Positions 1-5,383 of a stretch of DNA of 5,408 bases are shown here, in pieces (the stretch's first letter is position 1; every line of letters starts with the position of its first letter). Made by a program: the position numbers and the translations under genes. The notes under the pieces were generated by a model. That model saw nothing but the letters and a program-made list of their open reading frames with translations. It did no database searches and had not been told where the DNA came from. The stretch lies in contig WTGD01000443.1 in NCBI GenBank assembly GCA_011523725.1, positions 1 to 5,408 on the forward strand, in the 5' to 3' direction. Origin of the DNA: Nitrospinota bacterium. GTDB lineage: Bacteria; UBA8248.

Positions 1-996
1 GTTGCGGGTCCCGCGCCCCATGCCGGAGCCGATCTCCCACTTGTTCGACACCTTCCGCGCAATGAACTCCTTGTCCTCCCAGCCGTTCTCGAGGATCAGG
101 CGGATGATGGCGAGTTGAAGCACCGTGTCCGTTCCCGGAATGACGGGCAGGAAGAGGCCGCCCTGCCTCTCGCCGTGGGCCACGCCCGTGGTCTTGCGCG
201 GCAGGGCGAAGACCAGCTTCTTGTTAGGCGTTTTCCCGCCCATGATCCAGGAGGTGAACAGCGCCGACTTGGTCTCCCAGGGGTCGACGCCCGAGAAGAA
301 GATGACCTCGGCCTCCCCCCAGTCCTCATAAGAAGCGCTGAAGGGATTGATGCCGGAAAAATCGATCCCCGGCGTGTCCGGGCCGGGACCCGGCTTGTCG
401 TGCGGGGAGTAGGCCGGCGTCCCGATGGCGCGGAACGCGAGCTTGGAGATGGCGTAGGTGTTCTCGAAGTATTGGTAGGAATACGTCTTCATCGCCCAGG
501 CGTGCTCGCCGTACTTATCGAGGACGTGCTTCGAGACGCCCGCCATCACGCCCATGGCCGTATCCCACGAGACCTCCTGCAGGGTGCCGCGCACCCGCAT
601 CATCGGCTGGCGCAGGCGGTCCTGGGAGGGTTCGTTGGGGTTGTAGAGTTTCTTGGCCAGGACGCCGCCCCGGATGGAGTGGTTCCCGCCGACGTTCACG
701 ACCTTCGCGTCCTTGTCCGGCATGACGACGACGTGGTGGGGGCGGCCGTTCACCATGATGATGTTGTGCATGTTCGGGCTGACCCAGCCGCCGCTCATGA
801 TGGCGGTGGGGAAATCGACGCCCAGGGCGTTCTGGCTGGCCTTGGGCCCGCCCTCGCGCCCGATCGGCCAGCGGTAGACCTTGTACCCGCAGCCCACGAT
901 GCAGTAGTCGCACGCCGTGGTGAAAACCTCCGCGTTGCGCGGCGGGAGGGGGACACTGTCTTCCGCAAGGTAGTAGTTCGTTACCCTTCCTGCCAT
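1..996 (-). CDS. idrA: AIO-family molybdopterin oxidoreductase large subunit, probable iodate reductase IdrA (arsenite oxidase AioA-like), C-terminal part off the window
   Basis: Translating the minus strand from ATG at 996 gives 332 residues with no stop, so the gene runs off the left edge; family members are about 800 or more residues, so roughly 40% is present. Residues 29-36 read CDYCIVGC, the C-x2-C-x3-C motif for the 3Fe-4S cluster, followed by GYKVYRWP. Ser107 in GGNHSIRGG lies 71 residues after the last cysteine, the spacing of the serine that replaces the fourth cysteine ligand in arsenite oxidase. His199 and Asp207 align, as I recall that structure, with substrate-pocket His195 and Glu203. 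There is no signal peptide, so export probably depends on the Tat signal of the Rieske partner. It would bind Mo-bisPGD and act in the periplasm. The start is fixed by AGGAGG 7 bases upstream. The AIO family assignment is firm. Iodate rather than arsenite as substrate is inferred from the two peroxidase genes in the operon. Confidence 0.9.
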   Translation of the reverse strand, partial: MAGRVTNYYLAEDSVPLPPRNAEVFTTACDYCIVGCGYKVYRWPIGREGGPKASQNALGVDFPTAIMSGGWVSPNMHNIIMVNGRPHHVVVMPDKDAKVVNVGGNHSIRGGVLAKKLYNPNEPSQDRLRQPMMRVRGTLQEVSWDTAMGVMAGVSKHVLDKYGEHAWAMKTYSYQYFENTYAISKLAFRAIGTPAYSPHDKPGPGPDTPGIDFSGINPFSASYEDWGEAEVIFFSGVDPWETKSALFTSWIMGGKTPNKKLVFALPRKTTGVAHGERQGGLFLPVIPGTDTVLQLAIIRLILENGWEDKEFIARKVSNKWEIGSGMGRGTRN

Positions 997-1003
997 GATG
1001 CGT

Positions 1004-1009
1004 CCTCCT
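1004..1009 (-). promoter_or_regulatory. Shine-Dalgarno of the large-subunit gene, overlapping the Rieske stop
   Basis: On the minus strand the junction reads TGAGGAGG, then 7 bases (ACGCATC), then ATG. The AGGAGG shares its first base with the TGA stop of the Rieske gene at 1009-1011. This fixes the large-subunit start at 996 and suggests translational coupling of the two subunits. Confidence 0.8.
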
Positions 1010-1551
1010 CAGCGCTGTACCGGCGCCAGGTTCGAGTGATAACCGTATAGCAGCCCCATCATCCCGACCGCGTAGATGTCGTCCCCTCGGGTCTCCAGGA
1101 CGACCTGGGGGAGGCTCTCCGTGGCCTGGCCCGCCGCGACCATGCCGTGCTTCATGAGGTCGAAGCTCGTCAGATGGAACGGGCAGGGGCCGATGGCCTT
1201 GTACTGGGCGTTATAAGTCCCCTGGAGCGGGCCGCCCATGTGGGTGCAGAGGGTGCTGAACGCCACCACGTCTCGCTTCGCGCCGACGCCGCCGCCCGCC
1301 GTAACGCCCAGCTTGACCAGCATGCAGCCGGAGAAGACGTCCTTCCACGGGTAGAGGAAGTATTGCGGGGTATCGACTTTCAAGGCGCTGAGGCTGCCGA
1401 TCTTCTGTCGGGGATACTCGGCCCGCTGCAGGGCCGCTCCGGCCAGGCCGGGGATGCCCTGGACCATCACGATGCTCATGGCGGTTCCACCGGCCAGGAG
1501 AAAAGCGCGCCGCGAGACGCAAGGCCGGGTTTCCTTGGCTTCCTGAGTCAT
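1009..1551 (-). CDS. idrB: Rieske [2Fe-2S] small subunit of AIO-family oxidoreductase, probable iodate reductase IdrB (AioB-like), Tat-exported
   Basis: This 180-residue protein opens with a Tat signal: SRRAFLL at residues 13-19, then a hydrophobic stretch to about residue 40 ending GLAGAA. The Rieske cluster ligands are Cys102 and His104 in CTHMGG, and Cys123 and His126 in CPFH, giving C-x-H-x18-C-x2-H. The following GQATESLPQVVL and the YAVGMMGLLYG near the C-terminus match arsenite-oxidase small subunits closely. It should pass electrons between the large subunit's 3Fe-4S cluster and a periplasmic carrier. The two cysteines that form a disulfide in many Rieske proteins, and in A. faecalis AioB, are Gly106 and Phe125 here. 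The gene sits 10 bases after the peroxidase gene and 12 bases before the large subunit, the usual small-before-large order. The start at 1551 is supported by AAGGAGG 5 bases upstream and by the Tat signal. Assignment to Idr rather than Aio rests on the operon. Confidence 0.9.
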   Translation of the reverse strand: MTQEAKETRPCVSRRAFLLAGGTAMSIVMVQGIPGLAGAALQRAEYPRQKIGSLSALKVDTPQYFLYPWKDVFSGCMLVKLGVTAGGGVGAKRDVVAFSTLCTHMGGPLQGTYNAQYKAIGPCPFHLTSFDLMKHGMVAAGQATESLPQVVLETRGDDIYAVGMMGLLYGYHSNLAPVQR

Positions 1552-1556
1552 GGATT

Positions 1557-1563
1557 CCTCCTT
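1557..1563 (-). promoter_or_regulatory. Shine-Dalgarno of the Rieske gene, overlapping the peroxidase stop
   Basis: The minus strand reads TAAGGAGGAATCCATG: the peroxidase stop TAA (1562-1564) runs straight into AAGGAGG, with a 5-base spacer before ATG at 1551. This near-consensus site decides the start and points to coupled translation. Confidence 0.8.
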
Positions 1564-2701
1564 ACGGCATGGCCGCGTACGGCGGCAGTACGGGGGGCTT
1601 CATGAGCAAAGGCTCATCGCTCGAGAGCGATTCCAGGAAGGCCAGCAGGTCCTCCTTCTCCTCGTCCGAGAGCCCCAGTTTCCGGATGAGCGGACTCTTG
1701 TTCGCGTCCTCGCCCCCTCCTTCGTCATAAAAATCGATGACTTCTTCGAGTTCGAAAAATGCGCCGTTGTGCATGTAGGGCGCGGTGTATTTGAGCTCCC
1801 GGAGGCTGGGGGTGCGGAACCGCCCCTTATCGGCCGCGCGCTTGGTGGTGTAGAAGAGCCCCAGGTCCCGGTCCGCCTTGCGGTAGACGGATTCGGGAAC
1901 GCCTCTGATCACGTGCTGGTAGCGGAGCGTGATCTGCCTTAAAGGATCCTCCTCGAACGCGGGGTTCTTCGGCACGCCGACGTTGTGATAGTCCTCATCC
2001 GAGAGGAGGGCGCCGTTGTGGCACTGGACGCACCCCGCCTTTCCGCGGAAAAGCGCCAGCCCCCGTTTCGCGCCCTCAGAGAGCGCCTTGGCGTCTCCTT
2101 TCATGAAGCGGTCGAACGGCACGTCCTTCGCTTTGGAAACCACCGTGCGCTCGAACGCCGAGATGGCCCGCCAGGCGTCGTCGATGGTCGGCCAGGGGGT
2201 TCCGAACACCTCGCGGAAGCGCCCCACGTATTCGGGGACCTGGCGCAGGCGCTCCTCCATCATCATCGTGTCGCCGTTGCCGGCCACGTTGCCCGTGGCG
2301 GCGCTCCGGGCCTGGGCTTCGAGACTCGTGGACTCGCCGGCCCAGAACAGTTTTGCGTAATAGGCGGAGTTGAGAATGGTCTGCGAGTTCCGCCAGTGCT
2401 GCGTGCCCGGATAGCCCCGGCTCAGGTCGCCGCCGTCCCCCCAGCCGCTCTCGGGGCTGTGGCAGGAGGCGCACGAGGTGCTGGCGTCTCCCGAGAGGCG
2501 CGCGTCGAAGAAGAGCAGCTTGCCCAGCGCCACCTTGGCGTCCGACATGGGGTTGTCCGCCGGAACCGGAACAGGCGGCAAGGGCCCCAGCGGCGGGAAT
2601 TTCTTCTCCTGGGCCGCGCCCGCTCCGCCAATCAGAAGGGTGGCGATGAAGCAGACGGCCATCGTGAAACCCGGGAAGCAGTTCTTGATTCGCGCGTTCA
2701 T
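1562..2701 (-). CDS. di-haem cytochrome c peroxidase/MauG-family protein (IdrP-type), periplasmic
   Basis: With the start at 2701 the protein has 379 residues. Residues 1-30 form a Sec signal peptide, with a hydrophobic core around 11-25 and ending GGAGAA. Two c-type haem motifs follow: CASCH at 77-81 and CVQCH at 224-228. The CCP/MauG signature TAPYMHNGAF lies at 306-315; its Met310 is a candidate axial haem ligand, though I cannot prove that. The EEKEDLLAFLESLS stretch near the C-terminus is also typical. The family reduces hydrogen peroxide to water with electrons from periplasmic cytochromes or cupredoxins, or carries out MauG-like oxidations. Next to an IdrAB-like pair it best fits one of the two IdrP peroxidases, which are thought to remove peroxide formed during iodate reduction. 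It is a clear paralogue of the gene just upstream. A longer reading to 2740 would place 13 residues before the signal peptide and overlap the upstream gene. I cannot tell IdrP1 from IdrP2. Confidence 0.9.
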   Translation of the reverse strand: MNARIKNCFPGFTMAVCFIATLLIGGAGAAQEKKFPPLGPLPPVPVPADNPMSDAKVALGKLLFFDARLSGDASTSCASCHSPESGWGDGGDLSRGYPGTQHWRNSQTILNSAYYAKLFWAGESTSLEAQARSAATGNVAGNGDTMMMEERLRQVPEYVGRFREVFGTPWPTIDDAWRAISAFERTVVSKAKDVPFDRFMKGDAKALSEGAKRGLALFRGKAGCVQCHNGALLSDEDYHNVGVPKNPAFEEDPLRQITLRYQHVIRGVPESVYRKADRDLGLFYTTKRAADKGRFRTPSLRELKYTAPYMHNGAFFELEEVIDFYDEGGGEDANKSPLIRKLGLSDEEKEDLLAFLESLSSDEPLLMKPPVLPPYAAMP

Positions 2702-2707
2702 GGCCGT

Positions 2708-2713
2708 CTCCTC
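2708..2713 (-). promoter_or_regulatory. Shine-Dalgarno deciding the start of the second peroxidase gene
   Basis: The minus strand reads TGAGGAGACGGCCATG: the stop TGA of the upstream peroxidase (2712-2714) overlaps GAGGAG, which lies 6 bases before ATG at 2701. This, together with the signal peptide, favours 2701 over the in-frame ATG at 2740. Confidence 0.75.
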
Positions 2714-3818
2714 AATTATCGCCGAGTTTGCGGATTTCATAATCGGGAATTTCCGGCGCCTTGGCGGTTACCGCCTCGCCCGAGAGGCTCTTCAGGAACG
2801 CCACCAGGGCCTTGCGCTCATCCGCGCTGAGGCCCAGCGGCTTCAAGAGCGGGCTCTTGTTCGGGCCGCTCCCGCCGCCCTTGTCGTAGAAGGCGACGAC
2901 GTCCTCGAGCGTGGCGAGCGCGCCGTTGTGCATGTAGGGCGCCGTTCTCGCGACTTCGCGCAGGGTCGGCGTGCGGAACTTGCCGCGGTCGCCCTCTTCT
3001 TTGGTCACGACGTAGAGGCCCGGGTCGGCCCTCAAATTCATGAAGTTCGGGACGCCGATGACCTTGTTGAACCGCCGGAAGGTGATGTGGCGCAGCGGGT
3101 CCTGGAATATCTGCTCGTTCTCGGGAACGCCGAGCGCGTGGAACCCGCCGTCGCTCAAAAGCGCCCCGTTGTGGCACGCGGCGCATCCGGCTTTCCCCCG
3201 GAAGAGGGCGAGGCCCTTTTGCGCCTCGGCGGAGATGGCCTTCTTATCGCCCTTCAGGAACTTGTCGAAGGGGACGTTCCTGGAAGCGATGGTGTGCAGG
3301 AACGCCGAGATGGCCTTGAGCGAGCCGCCGAAGGAGGGTTCCCCGCCGTAGGCCTCCTTGAACATCTTGACGTAGGCGGGAACCTGCTTGAGGCGCTCGG
3401 GGAACAGGCGGCCGTCCACCAGCATGAAGTGTGCCTCGGTGAGGTGATCCCGCACGAGCGTGGGCAGGTCCGTCCCGCTCAGGCGGCCGTCCCAGAAGAC
3501 GCGCTTGTTGTAGGCGGCGTTAAGTAATGTCTGCGCGTTCCGGAAGTACTTGCTGCCGGGGTAGCCCGCCGAAAGAGCCTGCCCGTCGCCCCATCCCTTG
3601 GCGGGCATGTGGCAGGTGGCGCAGCTGATTCCCCCGTCCCCCGACATCCGGGGGTCGAAGAACAGGCGCCGGCCCAGTTCGGCCTGCGCGGGCTTCTGGG
3701 CCTTGGGCGCCGGAAGGGGCGCGAGAGGAGCCCCCCAGCCCGGGGCGGGGAGCAGAACCCAGGCGCTCAGCAGGATTCCGCACAGTATCCGGCGACCGAC
3801 GACGCGAACTCGATCCAT
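2712..3818 (-). CDS. di-haem cytochrome c peroxidase/MauG-family protein (IdrP-type), first gene of the operon
   Basis: From ATG at 3818 the protein has 368 residues. A Sec signal peptide occupies about residues 1-30 (basic start MDRVRVVGRR, hydrophobic core, end PGWGA). Haem-binding motifs are CATCH at 66-70 and CAACH at 212-216, with TAPYMHNGAL at 292-301 and a family-typical end ADERKALVAFLKSLS. Predicted role: periplasmic di-haem peroxidase, in this context probably an IdrP protein that removes peroxide made by the reductase. It is 10 bases upstream of its paralogue; the two align along their whole length but differ between the haem motifs (about residues 111-142 here, 121-152 in the paralogue). 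The start is chosen because the signal peptide begins there and a strong AGGAGG lies 6 bases upstream. An in-frame extension to 4004 would translate the palindromic repeat region and is rejected. No convincing promoter of its own was found in the gap upstream. Confidence 0.9.
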   Translation of the reverse strand: MDRVRVVGRRILCGILLSAWVLLPAPGWGAPLAPLPAPKAQKPAQAELGRRLFFDPRMSGDGGISCATCHMPAKGWGDGQALSAGYPGSKYFRNAQTLLNAAYNKRVFWDGRLSGTDLPTLVRDHLTEAHFMLVDGRLFPERLKQVPAYVKMFKEAYGGEPSFGGSLKAISAFLHTIASRNVPFDKFLKGDKKAISAEAQKGLALFRGKAGCAACHNGALLSDGGFHALGVPENEQIFQDPLRHITFRRFNKVIGVPNFMNLRADPGLYVVTKEEGDRGKFRTPTLREVARTAPYMHNGALATLEDVVAFYDKGGGSGPNKSPLLKPLGLSADERKALVAFLKSLSGEAVTAKAPEIPDYEIRKLGDN

Positions 3819-3824
3819 TCTTCC

Positions 3825-3830
3825 CCTCCT
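3825..3830 (-). promoter_or_regulatory. Shine-Dalgarno deciding the start of the first peroxidase gene
   Basis: A perfect AGGAGG (minus strand GAGAGGAGGGGAAGAATG) lies 6 bases before ATG at 3818. It settles the start against an in-frame ATG 186 bases further upstream. Confidence 0.8.
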
Positions 3831-3867
3831 CTCAAGCTGGCTGCTTCGTATCCTGTAAGACGTCCCC

Positions 3868-3940
3868 CTCATCCGCTGCGGATGAGAATACCGACCCCGG
3901 CCTTCGGGGTTGTTGAGTGAGTTCCCCTCATTCGGAATGA
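3868..3940. repeat. tract of three palindromes upstream of the peroxidase operon
   Basis: Three inverted repeats lie within 73 bases. CTCATCCGC/GCGGATGAG at 3868-3886 has a 9-bp stem around a single T. ACCCCG/CGGGGT at 3894-3910 has a 6-bp stem and 5-base loop. TCATTC/GAATGA at 3928-3940 is perfect around one G. They sit in the likely 5' leader or promoter region of the operon. They could be dispersed repeat sequence, operators or RNA hairpins; the lack of a T-run argues against simple terminators. Confidence 0.55.
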
Positions 3941-3964
3941 CGTCGATCTGCGGGTCAAGGAGGT

Positions 3965-4035
3965 GTAGGGGTCGCATATATGCGACCCTGCCTTTCTTCG
4001 CCACCCGACACGGGCCGCATATATGCGGCCCCTAC
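3965..4035. repeat. REPIN-like element A: two inverted GTAG-headed REP hairpins
   Basis: The 71-bp element starts with GTAG and ends with CTAC. It contains two perfect 20-bp palindromes, GGGTCGCATATATGCGACCC (3969-3988) and GGGCCGCATATATGCGGCCC (4012-4031). Read inward from each end, the 24-bp arms match with only two differences, which compensate each other within each hairpin. A GTAG tetranucleotide followed by a palindrome, present as an inverted pair, is the known layout of REP doublets (REPINs) moved by RAYT/TnpA-REP transposases. No RAYT gene is in the window. Confidence 0.75.
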
Positions 4036-4142
4036 AGAACGATCGCGCCCTCCTCAAAGGCGCTTCTTCTACAACAAATGTTTTTTTCGTATGCGGGTCG
4101 GTTCTCATTTCTCCGGGCCGTCCTCGCCTTGAAAATCCGGCT

Positions 4143-4883
4143 TTATTTTGGAGAAAACGTGAAATCGGCCTTCTTCTTCCCCCCGGCGGATATGGCGATC
4201 CTTTTCTTCTTAACCCCCAGGGCCGGGTGCCACGCCCGCAGGGAGTATTTCCCCGGAGGCACGTCCTTGATTTCAAAGGTTCCGTCCGCGCCCACGAGCG
4301 CGTAATAGGGATTCCTGGCCACGAAGAGGAACCCCTTCATCCAGTTGTGCACGTCGCACTCGATGCGCACGATGGGGCTGCGCCGGACCTTGGCCCGGCG
4401 GACGACCTTCTTGCGCTGCCTGGGCTGGGAGATGTTCCACATGGAGCGTTTCGCCCGGCCGATGATCTCGTAGGTGTGGATGTTGTGGTGGGCGGCGTCG
4501 CTGTTCAGGATGGTGACCTTGCCCCCCTCGGCGACGACCTGGAGATAGGGGACGTAGGCGCACTTCTTCTGGTCCACCACGACGCTCTGGATTTTCTTGG
4601 GGTAGGCCTTGCCCTTCTTTACTTTGTCGAGATAGACGACAACGCCTCTGAGGGCGCCGTCCTTCGCGTCCACCTCCTGGCGGGTGACCTGGCCCTTTCC
4701 GCAGGCGTCATGGTCCTTGGTGATGATGTATTTGACGGGGGCGGGAATCTTTCCCTCGAAGCTCACGCGGCCTTCGATGGTTCCGCCGCCCGAAACGGGC
4801 GCGGCCTTGTACTTCGCCAGGGAAACGTCTGGAACAAGGAGAAGAAGCAGGGACAGAACGAAAGGTAAGAAAAATTTACTCAT
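4143..4883 (-). CDS. secreted cupredoxin-like protein with carboxypeptidase-regulatory-like C-terminal segment
   Basis: The 246-residue product has a Sec signal peptide (about residues 1-23: basic start, run of leucines, end VSLA). Residues 34-50 (GTIEGRVSFEGKIPAPV) begin a beta-rich domain. A probable type 1 copper site is formed by a histidine in AAHHNIH (132, 133 or 136) together with Cys176, His179 and Met182 in CDVHNWM. His133-Asn resembles the first copper ligand of plastocyanin, while the short C-x2-H-x2-M loop is typical of this uncharacterised group. Residues about 198-218 (TFEIKDVPPGKYSLRAWH) match carboxypeptidase-regulatory-like beta sandwiches. Cys61 and Cys108 could form a disulfide. 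It is probably a periplasmic or secreted electron-transfer protein, conceivably feeding the peroxidases or the Rieske subunit downstream; that link is only positional. A promoter lies about 170 bases upstream. The likely SD (GGAG) is 11 bases from ATG, so it is weakly placed. Confidence 0.8.
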   Translation of the reverse strand: MSKFFLPFVLSLLLLLVPDVSLAKYKAAPVSGGGTIEGRVSFEGKIPAPVKYIITKDHDACGKGQVTRQEVDAKDGALRGVVVYLDKVKKGKAYPKKIQSVVVDQKKCAYVPYLQVVAEGGKVTILNSDAAHHNIHTYEIIGRAKRSMWNISQPRQRKKVVRRAKVRRSPIVRIECDVHNWMKGFLFVARNPYYALVGADGTFEIKDVPPGKYSLRAWHPALGVKKKRIAISAGGKKKADFTFSPK

Positions 4884-5051
4884 GATTGCGAGAACTCCCC
4901 GGCGATGTCTTCTGTTGGCTGATGGCGAAACGGTTTGCGGCCATCAACGGTTCCGAATCTTTTCCGTCCTCCTCCTCGGCGAAGTGTCGGCGCGGAAAGG
5001 GAACTTCCTCTCCGCCCCGGTCATGCTCTTGGTGAGCGTGTTCCTACTTTC

Positions 5052-5080
5052 AATATAAGGACAACGCCGGAATGTTGCAA
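5052..5080 (-). promoter_or_regulatory. sigma70-type promoter for the cupredoxin gene
   Basis: On the minus strand, TTGCAA (5080-5075, 4 of 6 matches to the -35 consensus) is followed by an exact 17-base spacer and TATATT (5057-5052, 5 of 6 matches to the -10). Transcription would start near 5044, leaving a leader of about 160 bases before ATG at 4883. The -35 box lies within the perfect palindrome TGTTGCAACA (5073-5082), which could be a small operator half or chance. Confidence 0.55.
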
Positions 5081-5127
5081 CAAAACGGAAACCCGGCGTT
5101 TTCCCGGTGGGCGGGTTTTCGACTGGC

Positions 5128-5170
5128 TCAGGACAGGCCCTTCGATACGCGGCTTCGCCGCTACTCAGGG
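5128..5170. repeat. REP-like single palindrome
   Basis: The core at 5149-5161 is GCGGC-TTC-GCCGC, flanked by CCCT (5138-5141) and AGGG (5167-5170). On the minus strand it starts with GTAG at 5164, followed by the hairpin, so it has the same head as the arms of the two REPIN-like elements but lacks an inverted partner. Its left flank (CAGGACAGGC, 5129-5138) also occurs in element B at 5271-5280. The sequence resembles dispersed bacterial intergenic repeats. Confidence 0.5.
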
Positions 5171-5224
5171 TGAGGCGGAGCGGTGGGTTGCTCAGGACGG
5201 GGAGGGGGGATGACGCGAGGCGGT

Positions 5225-5299
5225 GTAGGGACAGGCCTCCGTGCCTGTCCTTTTGCAGGGTGGTTACAATCAGGACAGGCGCGGGGGCCTGTCCGCTAC
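5225..5299. repeat. REPIN-like element B: two inverted GTAG-headed REP hairpins
   Basis: The 75-bp element begins GTAGGGACAGGC and ends GCCTGTCCGCTAC. It contains two hairpins with the same 8-bp stem GGACAGGC/GCCTGTCC, at 5229-5250 (loop CTCCGT) and 5273-5294 (loop GCGGGG), separated by a 22-base spacer. The layout matches element A at 3965-4035, but the stem sequence is unrelated. The ends differ by one inserted base. Confidence 0.7.
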
Positions 5300-5320
5300 A
5301 GAACCAACCCCCCCCTTATC

Positions 5321-5383
5321 GGGGCTGTTGAAAAAGTCCACAGAAGGAGCGCCCCGAATTTCACTCCCCCCTTGAGGGGGAGT
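5321..5383. repeat. further repeat-like sequence with an 8-bp hairpin
   Basis: GGGGCTGTTGAAAAAGTCC at 5321-5339 resembles ends of dispersed or insertion-sequence-related repeats, though no inverted copy or transposase is visible. ACTCCCCC/GGGGGAGT at 5363-5370 and 5376-5383 forms a perfect 8-bp stem with a 5-base loop. There is no T-run after it, so a terminator is unlikely. Identification as a repeat family is tentative. Confidence 0.4.

Larger units (their letters stand above)
3819..4142. other. 324-base intergenic region rich in palindromes
   Basis: This lies between the cupredoxin gene and the peroxidase operon and holds no credible gene. From left to right it contains the ribosome binding site of the peroxidase gene, a palindromic tract (3868-3940) and a REPIN-like element (3965-4035). 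The remaining 107 bases (4036-4142) have a weak 5-bp stem at 4045-4063 and a T-run near 4080-4086. I saw no convincing terminator for the cupredoxin gene. A TTGACC at 3953-3958 (minus strand) resembles a -35 box but has no matching -10. Confidence 0.7.

Noticed and set aside
115..1050. Long open frame on the plus strand opposite the large subunit
   Set aside because: It is a high-GC shadow: the minus-strand frame encodes a clear AIO-family protein, and the plus-strand translation has no recognisable domain. The same applies to plus-strand frames opposite the Rieske, peroxidase and cupredoxin genes.
1..1551. Firm naming of the two subunits as arsenite oxidase AioBA
   Set aside because: The family match is real, but two di-haem peroxidases in the same operon fit the iodate reductase cluster better. 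Arsenite oxidase stays as the main alternative.
2702..2740. In-frame start at 2740 for the second peroxidase
   Set aside because: It adds 13 residues before a complete signal peptide, overlaps the upstream gene, and lacks the well-spaced SD that the 2701 start has.
3819..4004. In-frame N-terminal extension of the first peroxidase to an ATG at 4004
   Set aside because: It would translate straight through the REPIN-like element and palindromes, put the signal peptide inside the protein, and ignore the strong AGGAGG at 3825-3830.
4045..4063. Possible terminator hairpin GCGCC/GGCGC downstream of the cupredoxin gene
   Set aside because: The stem has only 5 bp with a 9-base loop, and no T-run follows it in the direction of transcription.
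4944..5024. 26-codon frame in the cupredoxin leader (ATG at 5024, minus strand)
   Set aside because: It has no good ribosome binding site, an Arg-rich composition typical of GC-rich non-coding sequence, and no recognisable leader-peptide feature.
5225..5299. CRISPR repeats
   Set aside because: The repeated units are inverted rather than direct, occur only twice, and have GTAG/CTAC ends typical of REP doublets.
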